Origin: Kiritimatiellia bacterium
GTDB taxonomy: Bacteria; Verrucomicrobiota; Kiritimatiellia; UBA8416; JABMPJ01
Assembly (NCBI GenBank): GCA_029939545.1
Contig: JAOZSS010000139.1
Location: 1-6,457 of the forward strand
Direction of reading: 5' to 3'
Length of the DNA stretch: 6,457 nt
Position 1 is the first letter of the stretch. Each line of letters begins with the position of its first letter. The notes under the pieces were generated by a model. The model was given only the letters and a program-made list of their open reading frames with translations, searched no databases and had not been told where the DNA came from. The translations under genes were made by a program, and so were the position numbers. Positions 1-4,854 of the stretch are shown one piece after another.

Positions 1-53
1 GAAAATGGGGGGCGCTTAGTCGCATGAGTGAGAGCGGAAGACCGGTTACACCC
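1..53 (+). repeat. Left terminal copy (A) of the dispersed repeat
   Basis: Bases 1-53 are a perfect inverted copy of 6405-6457. The 39 bases from 15 to 53 also match 1890-1928, and a 22-base part matches the reverse complement of 1754-1775. The copy contains an ATG at 24-26 opening MSESGRPVTP, but here the frame stops at 95 after 23 codons, so it is not a real gene. The sharp edge of the window at base 1 makes an assembly end inside a multi-copy repeat likely. No transposase or recombinase gene is adjacent. Confidence 0.9.
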
Positions 54-110
54 CATTACGGCGCGGTCGATGCCCGCCGCGTGCGGTCAAGATAGACTCC
101 CGTGCCTTTC

Positions 111-137
111 ATCCGTCGAAGATCGGCAACGGCGGAT
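111..137 (-). terminator. Possible hairpin downstream of the AEC transporter gene
   Basis: Bases 111-118 (ATCCGTCG) pair with 130-137 (CGGCGGAT), giving an 8-bp stem with one G-T pair and an 11-base loop. It begins 12 bases past the transporter stop codon on the transcribed strand. There is no T-rich run after the stem, so it is not a classical intrinsic terminator; it may stabilise the transcript 3' end or mean nothing. The rest of 54-149 shows nothing else. Confidence 0.3.
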
Positions 138-149
138 CCGTGGTTGGCC

Positions 150-1115
150 TCATCCTCCAAAGATGAGGAGGAGCAGTGGGATACCGATGAGAAGGTAGGC
201 GAGGGAGGAGACGACGAAGATGGCGGCGGCTTCGGTGGGTTTGATATGAAACATGTTGGCTACGGCGACGCCGAGGACGCCCATGGAGACGGAGGACTGT
301 AGTAGGAAGACTTTGAGAGAGAGTCCCTGTAGCGGCCAGGGCGAGATCCTGGTCAGGGCGGCGAGAGATACCCCGAGGGCGAGCCCGACCACATGGCGAA
401 TGCCGATGACGCAGAGGATGGCACGTTTGAACTTCAGTATCTGTGTGAGCCGGAGTTGTAGCCCTATCGCGAAGTAGGCCATAGCAATGAGGATGTAGAT
501 GCACCCATCGAGCAGATGCCATGAATGGATCTCCTGCGGCGCGGGGACCTTCAGTCCTGTCAGGACAATGGCAGCAACGCAACTGTAGAGTCCCGCCGCC
601 CTCCAGTGCAGCAGGTTTCTGAGCATCAGGCCGGGAATCGATTGATGCTCCGCTCCGGGTGAGAAGCGCTGGGCGATGGTGTAGGAGAGCAGGACCACGG
701 CGAAGAAGGTATAGAGGGCGTAGACCGTGTTGATTCCGAGCCCGTCGGCACCGAACAGGAGATAGACGGCAAAACCGGCCATCGTAACACCGTGATTGCC
801 GATGCCGCAGCCAATGCCCACAATGCCGCAGTCGCCCCGGTCGGCGAAGAGGCGCTTGCCGATCGCAAGTGCAAGGAGTGCCATGATCGTGGCCTGCAAC
901 CCGCCGAGTAGCGGTAGCCAGGCATCCGACCACTGAAGCGGTGCGCCCCAGATGGCCATGAACCCGACCACAGGATAGGCCACCACTGTCACCACCGTCA
1001 TGATCGGCTTGGCCACTGTCTCTCTGGCCCAACCCCGTCGCCGCGCCAGGTAACCGGCAACCGCGCTGGCGAGAATCAGTCCGATCGACAGGAAGAATCT
1101 GAGGTGTACGTTCAA
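150..1115 (-). CDS. AEC family (auxin efflux carrier-like) membrane transporter
   Basis: This 321-residue, very hydrophobic protein has about ten predicted membrane helices (roughly residues 6-24, 38-56, 66-84, 97-118, 126-145, 170-188, 200-218, 232-252, 262-285 and 298-318). Number and length match the AEC family. The helix-4 segment GIGNHGVTMAGFAVYLLFG resembles the family's N-x-G-x-x-G-x-P-L...L-F-G signature, although the proline is missing. The last fifth (LQSSVSMGVLGVAVAN to the C-terminus) also resembles AEC ends. Family members export or carry small organic acids or other anions; the substrate cannot be told here. The start is a TTG at 1115, the only usable codon between the upstream in-frame TAG (1125-1127) and the first helix. 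No Shine-Dalgarno sequence is visible, so the start is tentative. The gene lies 52 bases after the tRNA-Arg and may be read from the same promoter. Confidence 0.72.
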   Translation of the reverse strand: MNVHLRFFLSIGLILASAVAGYLARRRGWARETVAKPIMTVVTVVAYPVVGFMAIWGAPLQWSDAWLPLLGGLQATIMALLALAIGKRLFADRGDCGIVGIGCGIGNHGVTMAGFAVYLLFGADGLGINTVYALYTFFAVVLLSYTIAQRFSPGAEHQSIPGLMLRNLLHWRAAGLYSCVAAIVLTGLKVPAPQEIHSWHLLDGCIYILIAMAYFAIGLQLRLTQILKFKRAILCVIGIRHVVGLALGVSLAALTRISPWPLQGLSLKVFLLQSSVSMGVLGVAVANMFHIKPTEAAAIFVVSSLAYLLIGIPLLLLIFGG

Positions 1116-1130
1116 GGGGGCACACTAGCG

Positions 1131-1146
1131 TATGGGGGTATGGGGG
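1131..1146. repeat. Two tandem 8-bp units (TATGGGGG) before the AEC gene
   Basis: TATGGGGG occurs twice head-to-tail in the short gap between the tRNA gene and the transporter start. On the transcribed strand this gives a C-rich leader. Such a repeat could slip and change spacing upstream of the TTG start, but no function is shown. Confidence 0.6.
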
Positions 1147-1167
1147 TGCAATCTTGGAGTCAAAGGA

Positions 1168-1244
1168 TGGCGTACCCGGAGGGGATCGAACCCCCAACCT
1201 CCTGATCCGTAGTCAGGTGCTCTATCCAATTGAGCTACGGGTAC
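1168..1244 (-). tRNA. tRNA-Arg(ACG)
   Basis: The minus strand folds into a complete 77-nt cloverleaf. The acceptor stem GTACCCG pairs with CGGGTAC; the D arm is GCTC/GAGC; the anticodon stem CCTGA/TCAGG encloses loop CTACGGA with anticodon ACG (1208-1210). The variable loop is AGGTT, and the T arm carries TTCGATC between GGGGG and CCCTC. The 3' CCA is encoded (1168-1170). A34 is expected to be edited to inosine by TadA, so that this tRNA reads CGU, CGC and CGA. No duplicated 3' end is visible nearby, so there is no sign of an integrated element here. Confidence 0.97.
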
Positions 1245-1261
1245 TCCTAAGGAAGTGCGGG

Positions 1262-1290
1262 ATAATATACAGGCGACGGGCTGAATGCAA
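1262..1290 (-). promoter_or_regulatory. Probable sigma-70-type promoter of the tRNA-Arg gene
   Basis: On the minus strand TTGCAT (1285-1290) and TATTAT (1262-1267) are spaced by 17 bases. The -10 box ends 17 bases before the mature tRNA 5' end, leaving a short leader. The -10 box differs from TATAAT at one position; the -35 box matches only at TTG. The bases after the -10 box (CCCGC) form a G+C-rich discriminator, usual for stable-RNA promoters under stringent control. Position and spacing make the call reasonable despite the weak -35 box. Confidence 0.6.
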
Positions 1291-1315
1291 TATCGGAATT
1301 TCTGGATGCATTTGC

Positions 1316-1336
1316 GGCCCGCTCGGAGAGTGGGCC
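1316..1336 (-). terminator. Hairpin directly after the thioredoxin stop codon
   Basis: GGCCC pairs with GGGCC, followed after one mismatch by CTC/GAG around a 3-base loop. It abuts the TAA stop codon of the thioredoxin gene at 1337-1339. There is no U-run after the stem, so it would be an atypical terminator. It separates the thioredoxin gene from the tRNA promoter. Confidence 0.4.
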
Positions 1337-1738
1337 TTACCTGGGTTCTGGTGGTTGTGTGAGTGCGGGTTGTGCTGGGATAGAGACCCCGTGTTTGCGC
1401 CACGTGGCGAGAATATCATCGCGCGAGAAGAAGCCTTCGTGCCGGAAGAGTTCTTCTCCTGCGGCGTCATAGAATATCTGTGTGGGAATCATGCGGATGG
1501 CGTACTTCTCTACCGCGTCACGTTCCTCCCCGACATCAATAAACGTCACGCTGAAGACCCCGGAAAAGTCGCGCCTAAGCTCTGCCGGAACGGGCGTCAT
1601 CATCTTGCATGAGGCACATTTTCCTGTGCCGAGGTCGACCAGGTAGGGGAGCCCCTTCTGGGCTGTGGCATCCTGTTCTGCGTCGGCATCGGTGCCGCTG
1701 TTCTTGAGAACAAGCACGGCGGCGATGGTGCCAGCCAA
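1337..1738 (-). CDS. Membrane-anchored thioredoxin-fold protein (CASC), 5' end disturbed
   Basis: From the TTG at 1738 this encodes 133 residues with a thioredoxin fold: active site KCASCK (Cys41, Cys44), then a strand with FIDV and a cis-proline loop RMIPTQIFY (Pro85). This architecture is common in small periplasmic thiol reductases or oxidases that handle disulfides or cytochrome maturation; the partner is unknown. The TTG start cuts through a hydrophobic stretch that begins upstream: in-frame codons before it read SGRPVTPIVILALAG, completing an N-terminal anchor (IVILALAGTIAAVLVL). The frame stays open to a TAG at 1832-1834 but has no ATG, GTG or TTG there, only CTG, ATT, ATC or ATA. The upstream codons lie in repeat arm C. 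The natural start is therefore either detached by inversion (ATG at 1899-1901) or lost by a one-base slip at 1790-1794 (ATG at 1795-1797). The gene may be switched off or mis-assembled. Family call firm; start uncertain. Confidence 0.78.
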   Translation of the reverse strand: MAGTIAAVLVLKNSGTDADAEQDATAQKGLPYLVDLGTGKCASCKMMTPVPAELRRDFSGVFSVTFIDVGEERDAVEKYAIRMIPTQIFYDAAGEELFRHEGFFSRDDILATWRKHGVSIPAQPALTQPPEPR

Positions 1739-1750
1739 CGCCAGGATTAC

Positions 1751-1775
1751 AATGGGTGTAACCGGTCTTCCGCTC
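1751..1775 (-). repeat. Inner repeat arm C (25-bp partial copy)
   Basis: On the minus strand these 25 bases match the inner part of copy D (6402-6426) perfectly, and 24 of them (1752-1775) are inverted relative to 1907-1930. The match stops where the other copies continue into TGAGTGATGCG-type sequence (reading outward); here it is replaced by CTCAGGCAG. This arm is in frame with the thioredoxin gene and encodes its SGRPVTPI residues. Confidence 0.9.
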
Positions 1776-1930
1776 CTGCCTGAGAGAGGAAAAACATAGA
1801 AAACAGGGTGGCTGATTGACTCAACCGGTATCTACATGTGGTAGGGCAGTGTTTCTGAATCAGCAGTTGAATGGTGGAGTCTTGGAACACTTAGTCGCAT
1901 GAGTGAGAGCGGAAGACCGGTTACACCCAT
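1752..1930. other. Candidate invertible segment: 131 bp between 24-bp inverted repeats
   Basis: Perfect 24-bp inverted repeats (1752-1775 and 1907-1930) enclose 1776-1906. The right end of the enclosed DNA carries CGCATGAGTGA, whose ATG (1899-1901) now points away from the thioredoxin gene. If the enclosed DNA is flipped, that ATG is joined to the thioredoxin frame without gap or stop. The segment also has a TTGACT box (1813-1818) that would then face the gene, though no good -10 box follows it. In the present orientation the thioredoxin side shows no start codon. Alternative reading: a miniature inverted-repeat element inserted between the two genes. No site-specific recombinase is in the window. 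The 1739-1920 gap holds nothing else. Confidence 0.5.
1890..1930 (+). repeat. Inner repeat arm B (41-bp copy)
   Basis: Bases 1890-1928 are identical to 15-53, and 1890-1930 match the reverse complement of the right terminal copy. The copy contains the ATG at 1899-1901, which here reads MSESGRPVTPIGHNRTDRPA and stops after 22 codons, antisense to the end of the mog fusion gene. The stop codon and last two codons of that gene fall inside this arm. Confidence 0.9.
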
Positions 1931-2877
1931 CGGCCACAATCGGACGGATCGCCCCGCAGCTTTTTGATACCATGGCCCAATGCTGGAAGAAGGGTTTGGA
2001 TGTTCTGTGTGGACCCACGTTCCGAACCGGGCAGGCTGATCACGAGCGTGGACCCGCAGATGCCGGATGTGGCGCGCGAGAGCATGGCATGCGGCGTTAC
2101 CTGCAGCGACGCCTGCCGCATGGCTTCGTCGAGCCCCGGCGTCGGACGATCCACCACCGCGGACACCGCTTCGGGGGTGACATCGCGGGGTGAAAAACCG
2201 GTGCCCCCGACCGCGCAAACAAGGTCGATCGTATGTCCGTTCGCGTAGTGTCTGAGTCGCGCTTCGATCTGTTCCTGTTCATCGGGAATGATCTCCAGCG
2301 CATAGAGGTGCGCGCCCAGCTCGTCCCTCAGGAGGGCCGCAACCGCAGGACCGGCCGTATCCTCGGCCGCACCGCGCGAACAGCGGTCGCTGATGGTCAG
2401 CACGACACACTGCAGGGCGGTCCGTGGTACGGCCTCAACGACTTCCACTTCGTCGCCGGCATTCAGCCTGCCGCCTTCGAGTACCCTGGCAAATACCCCT
2501 CGGCGCGGCATGATGCAGTCGCCGGTCTGGTGATAGATGGCACAGTGGGCATGGCAGACTTTGCCGATCTGGGTCAGCGAGACCACCACATCGGACCCGA
2601 GACGGAGGCGGCTCCCGACTCCGAGCTCACCGAGATCGATGCCAGAGAGGACGATGTTCTCGGCAAAGTCGCCGGCCTTCAGGTCGGGCAGTCCCTTGGC
2701 GCGCATGCTGTCCACGTCGGATGCCGCCAGAAGGCTGACCTGACGGTGCCAGTCGCCGGCGTGGGCATCCCCCTCAATGCCGTGGTCCTTGAGCAGGTGC
2801 GCGGTAGCGACCGGGGTCTTGCGCTCGCCCTTCTGCTCGCTCACACAGATGGCCTGGATGCTTGCTGTTTCACTCAT
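1921..2877 (-). CDS. mog: MOSC-Mog fusion: molybdopterin adenylyltransferase with N-terminal MOSC domain
   Basis: This 318-residue cytoplasmic protein joins two Moco domains. Residues 1-148 are a MOSC domain, with IEGDAHAG (34-41), the segment AGDFAENIVLSG (68-79) and the cysteine-rich CHAHCAIYHQTGDCIMPRRG. MOSC domains bind sulfurated cofactor or carry persulfide. Residues 155-318 are a Mog-type domain: TISDRCSRG, the nucleotide/MPT-binding GGTGFSPRDVTPEA (224-237) and LPGS (282-285), with MRQASLQVTPHAMLSR close to E. coli Mog. Mog activates molybdopterin by adenylylation before MoeA inserts molybdate. The ATG at 2877 shares its A with the moaC TGA (TGATG), so translation is coupled, with GAGG upstream. 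The last codons (WV and stop) lie in repeat arm B, so the natural C-terminus may have been replaced. It is the last clear gene of the operon. Confidence 0.93.
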   Translation of the reverse strand: MSETASIQAICVSEQKGERKTPVATAHLLKDHGIEGDAHAGDWHRQVSLLAASDVDSMRAKGLPDLKAGDFAENIVLSGIDLGELGVGSRLRLGSDVVVSLTQIGKVCHAHCAIYHQTGDCIMPRRGVFARVLEGGRLNAGDEVEVVEAVPRTALQCVVLTISDRCSRGAAEDTAGPAVAALLRDELGAHLYALEIIPDEQEQIEARLRHYANGHTIDLVCAVGGTGFSPRDVTPEAVSAVVDRPTPGLDEAMRQASLQVTPHAMLSRATSGICGSTLVISLPGSERGSTQNIQTLLPALGHGIKKLRGDPSDCGRWV

Positions 2878-3374
2878 CAGGAGATCGCCTCATCATTAGC
2901 CTGCCAAGTGCCGGATTTTCCGCCTCTCTTCTCGAGCAAGCGGACCGCTTCAATCGTGATGCCTTTGCCGGCCGCCTTGCACATGTCATACACCGTCAGG
3001 GCCGCCACGGCGACGGCCGTCATCGCCTCCATCTCAACGCCGGTGGTGTGGTGGCAGCGCACAAAGGATTTCAGTCGGACGGTGTCGCCCTCCAGTGTAG
3101 CCTCGATGCTGACAACACTAAGCGGGATCTGGTGGCACAGCGGGATCAGGTTCGATGTCTGTTTGGCCGCCATGATGCCGGCCAGGCGTGCGGTTTCCAG
3201 CACCCCCCCCTTGGCGACAGCCCCGGTACGCTGTAGCTGGCTGGCGATCGGCGCGCCGACACGAACGATGGCCTCGGCGCGTGCGGTTCGCTCCGTGGGT
3301 GCTTTGTGGCCCACATCGACCATACGCGCATGGCCGTCTTCAGAGAGATGAGAGAACTCGGGTAGGTCAGGCAT
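2877..3374 (-). CDS. moaC: Cyclic pyranopterin monophosphate synthase MoaC
   Basis: MoaC converts the 3',8-cyclo-GTP made by MoaA to cyclic pyranopterin monophosphate, the second Moco step. The 165-residue length fits the family. Conserved parts are MVDVGHKAPTERTARAEA (18-35), the catalytic lysine in AKGGVLETARLAGI (Lys55), AAKQTSNLIPLCHQIPLS with His81, TGVEMEAM (Glu114/Glu116) and YDMCKA with Asp130 and Lys133, followed by LLEKRGGKSG. All expected active-site residues are present; family members usually have KGD where this has KGG. An 8-base G run codes for this KGGV stretch. The ATG has an excellent GGAGG six bases upstream and overlaps the end of the transporter gene by 8 bases; its stop overlaps the next ATG by one base. 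Confidence 0.96.
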   Translation of the reverse strand: MPDLPEFSHLSEDGHARMVDVGHKAPTERTARAEAIVRVGAPIASQLQRTGAVAKGGVLETARLAGIMAAKQTSNLIPLCHQIPLSVVSIEATLEGDTVRLKSFVRCHHTTGVEMEAMTAVAVAALTVYDMCKAAGKGITIEAVRLLEKRGGKSGTWQANDEAIS

Positions 3375-3879
3375 CGGATTCCTCCGGTACGATGGGTGTG
3401 ATAAACGTCCGTTTCAGAGATCGCCATGTTTGCGGTGCATACGCCATGCCGGTTCCGGCGACCATGCCAACCAGGAATCCCGAGGGCAGGAGTATTGCAC
3501 ATGCGGCTGTGAGCAGGGCGGTCGCGAGCGCGAAGCGGTCGGGAACGGTATCGCGAATGAAGCGCATAAGCATGACGCCCTCGGTGACAAGGATGACGCC
3601 CAGCACGGGTAGGGCAGGGGGGCAGCGCCGGTTGTTCAGCAACAGAACACTCACGAGGGCGGCCACCGCCTTGAGGGGCTGCACCGGCATGGGGATCCCG
3701 TAGAAGAGGGCCGACCCTATCTGGGCCAGTCCAAAAACCGTCAGAACGGAGGCCGGATGCATGCCCGACGCCAGGATCATGCCCGTCAAGAGAGGGAGAG
3801 CGGTGCCGATGTCTCCAAAGGCACCCGATAGCTCGCCGCAGTTGACTCGAATACGTATGCGTGCGAGGAACCGCATCAT
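3367..3879 (-). CDS. Half-size MOT1-like molybdate/sulfate transporter
   Basis: The 170-residue product is hydrophobic, with about four or five membrane helices. It carries the N-terminal signature of the MOT1 molybdate/sulfate transporter family (SulP-related): GELSGAFGDIGTALPLLTGM (15-34) and IPMPVQPLKAVAAL (62-75). Known MOT1 proteins are roughly twice this length, with a second half bearing a further conserved motif that is absent here. The frame is intact, with its own GAGGA Shine-Dalgarno and start (ATG ATG at 3874-3879) 9 bases after moaA, and an 8-base overlap with moaC. It therefore looks like a deliberately short gene, perhaps working as a dimer, rather than a decayed fragment. Its position in the Moco operon supports molybdate (or tungstate) uptake in the inner membrane. 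Substrate is inferred. Confidence 0.75.
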   Translation of the reverse strand: MMRFLARIRIRVNCGELSGAFGDIGTALPLLTGMILASGMHPASVLTVFGLAQIGSALFYGIPMPVQPLKAVAALVSVLLLNNRRCPPALPVLGVILVTEGVMLMRFIRDTVPDRFALATALLTAACAILLPSGFLVGMVAGTGMAYAPQTWRSLKRTFITPIVPEESDA

Positions 3880-3888
3880 GTCTCGTCC

Positions 3889-4854
3889 TCAGCCCCCTAT
3901 GGCGGCCATAGAGACCGACTGCTTGAAATGCACCCCTGCGCGCTTGCACCCCAACGCCTGCCGCACTGCCGTTAGCAGGGGGGCACCGGGCTCGCCCTGC
4001 AGCATCGACCGGATGTCATGGCCCTCTTCACGTGCCAGGCATCCCATCAGTCGGCCGCCGGCCGTCAACCGTAACCGGGAGCAGTCAAAGCAGAACTGGT
4101 CGCTGCACGGTGAAATGAAGCCGGCCACACCCTCGACGCCGTCCGTGGCGTGCACGGCATAGCGTTGGGCTGACGATCCGGCCGCGCGCGGATATGAGGT
4201 CAGTTCGAATGCCGGCGTCAGCATGCGGTGTACGGTCTCGGTGGGCACAAAGCGCTTCTCGAACAGGTCCGCACCATATCCGATCGGCATGAGCTCAAGG
4301 AACCGCAGTTCACACCCTCGCTTCAACGCAAACGTTAGTACATCGTGTACGTTGTGGTCGTTGATTCCCCGCATGACTACCATGTTCAACTTGACCGGCC
4401 GCAGATCGGCTTCAAGTGCGGCGTCGATTCCCGCGACGGTTGCATCGACACTGTCACTGCGCGTGATATGCTCAAAGGTTCCTGGCTCCAGCGTATCAAG
4501 GCTGATATTCACGCGGTCAAGACCGGCCGCTCTGAGGGGCGCGGCCATACGGGCCAGCCGCTGCGCATTGGTGGTCATGGCCAGATCCTGAAGGCCAAGT
4601 TCAGACAGCATGGCTACCAGGTCGACAATACCCTTGCGCGTCAGCGGATCGCCTCCCGTCAGGCGGACTTTATGCACATCGTAGGCCACCTGTAGCTGCG
4701 CCACGAAATCCTTGATCTCCTCAAAGGTGATGATCTCATCATGTTCACAGAAGGGCACGCCCTCCGCAGGCATGCAGTAGCGGCAGCGGAGCTGACAGCG
4801 GTCGGTAACGGAGATCCGCAAGGAAAGTTCAGGTTTGTAGATCGGCGCGATCAT
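3889..4854 (-). CDS. moaA: GTP 3',8-cyclase MoaA (radical SAM)
   Basis: MoaA uses S-adenosylmethionine and two 4Fe-4S clusters to convert GTP to 3',8-cyclo-GTP, the first Moco step. From the chosen start the protein has 321 residues, a normal length. The N-terminal radical-SAM motif is DRCQLRCRYCMP (Cys20, Cys24, Cys27), followed by RLTGGDPLTRKG and NISLDTL. The C-terminal cluster site is FCFDCSRLRLTAGGRLMGC (C-x2-C-x13-C), and the protein ends in the Gly-Gly tail that reaches the active site. The ATG at 4854 overlaps the moeA stop (ATGA) and has GGGAG seven bases upstream, so it is preferred over an in-frame GTG five codons earlier. The overlap indicates translational coupling to moeA. Confidence 0.96.
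   Translation of the reverse strand: MIAPIYKPELSLRISVTDRCQLRCRYCMPAEGVPFCEHDEIITFEEIKDFVAQLQVAYDVHKVRLTGGDPLTRKGIVDLVAMLSELGLQDLAMTTNAQRLARMAAPLRAAGLDRVNISLDTLEPGTFEHITRSDSVDATVAGIDAALEADLRPVKLNMVVMRGINDHNVHDVLTFALKRGCELRFLELMPIGYGADLFEKRFVPTETVHRMLTPAFELTSYPRAAGSSAQRYAVHATDGVEGVAGFISPCSDQFCFDCSRLRLTAGGRLMGCLAREEGHDIRSMLQGEPGAPLLTAVRQALGCKRAGVHFKQSVSMAAIGG

Noticed and set aside
24..95. Small gene starting at the repeat ATG (MSESGRPVTPHYGAVDARR...)
   Set aside because: The frames after the shared ten codons differ in every copy and stop quickly in three of four places, so these are not conserved small proteins.
109..1197. Long alternative minus-strand frame across the AEC transporter and into the tRNA
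   Set aside because: Its product is rich in Arg, His and Pro with no membrane segments, and it runs into the tRNA gene; the overlapping frame gives a coherent ten-helix transporter.
1154..1612. Plus-strand frame across the tRNA and the thioredoxin gene
   Set aside because: It runs through a complete tRNA on the other strand and opposite the CASC active-site codons.
1752..1930. Calling the 179-bp unit a defined transposable element (MITE)
   Set aside because: Inverted repeats are present, but no clear target-site duplication was found (only a shared AT at the edges), the left arm matches over just 25 bp, and the other copies are single arms.
2233..3351. Long open frame on the plus strand across the mog fusion and moaC genes
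   Set aside because: It lies opposite two genes with full catalytic motifs, shows no recognisable domain, and is a typical antisense frame in G+C-rich DNA.
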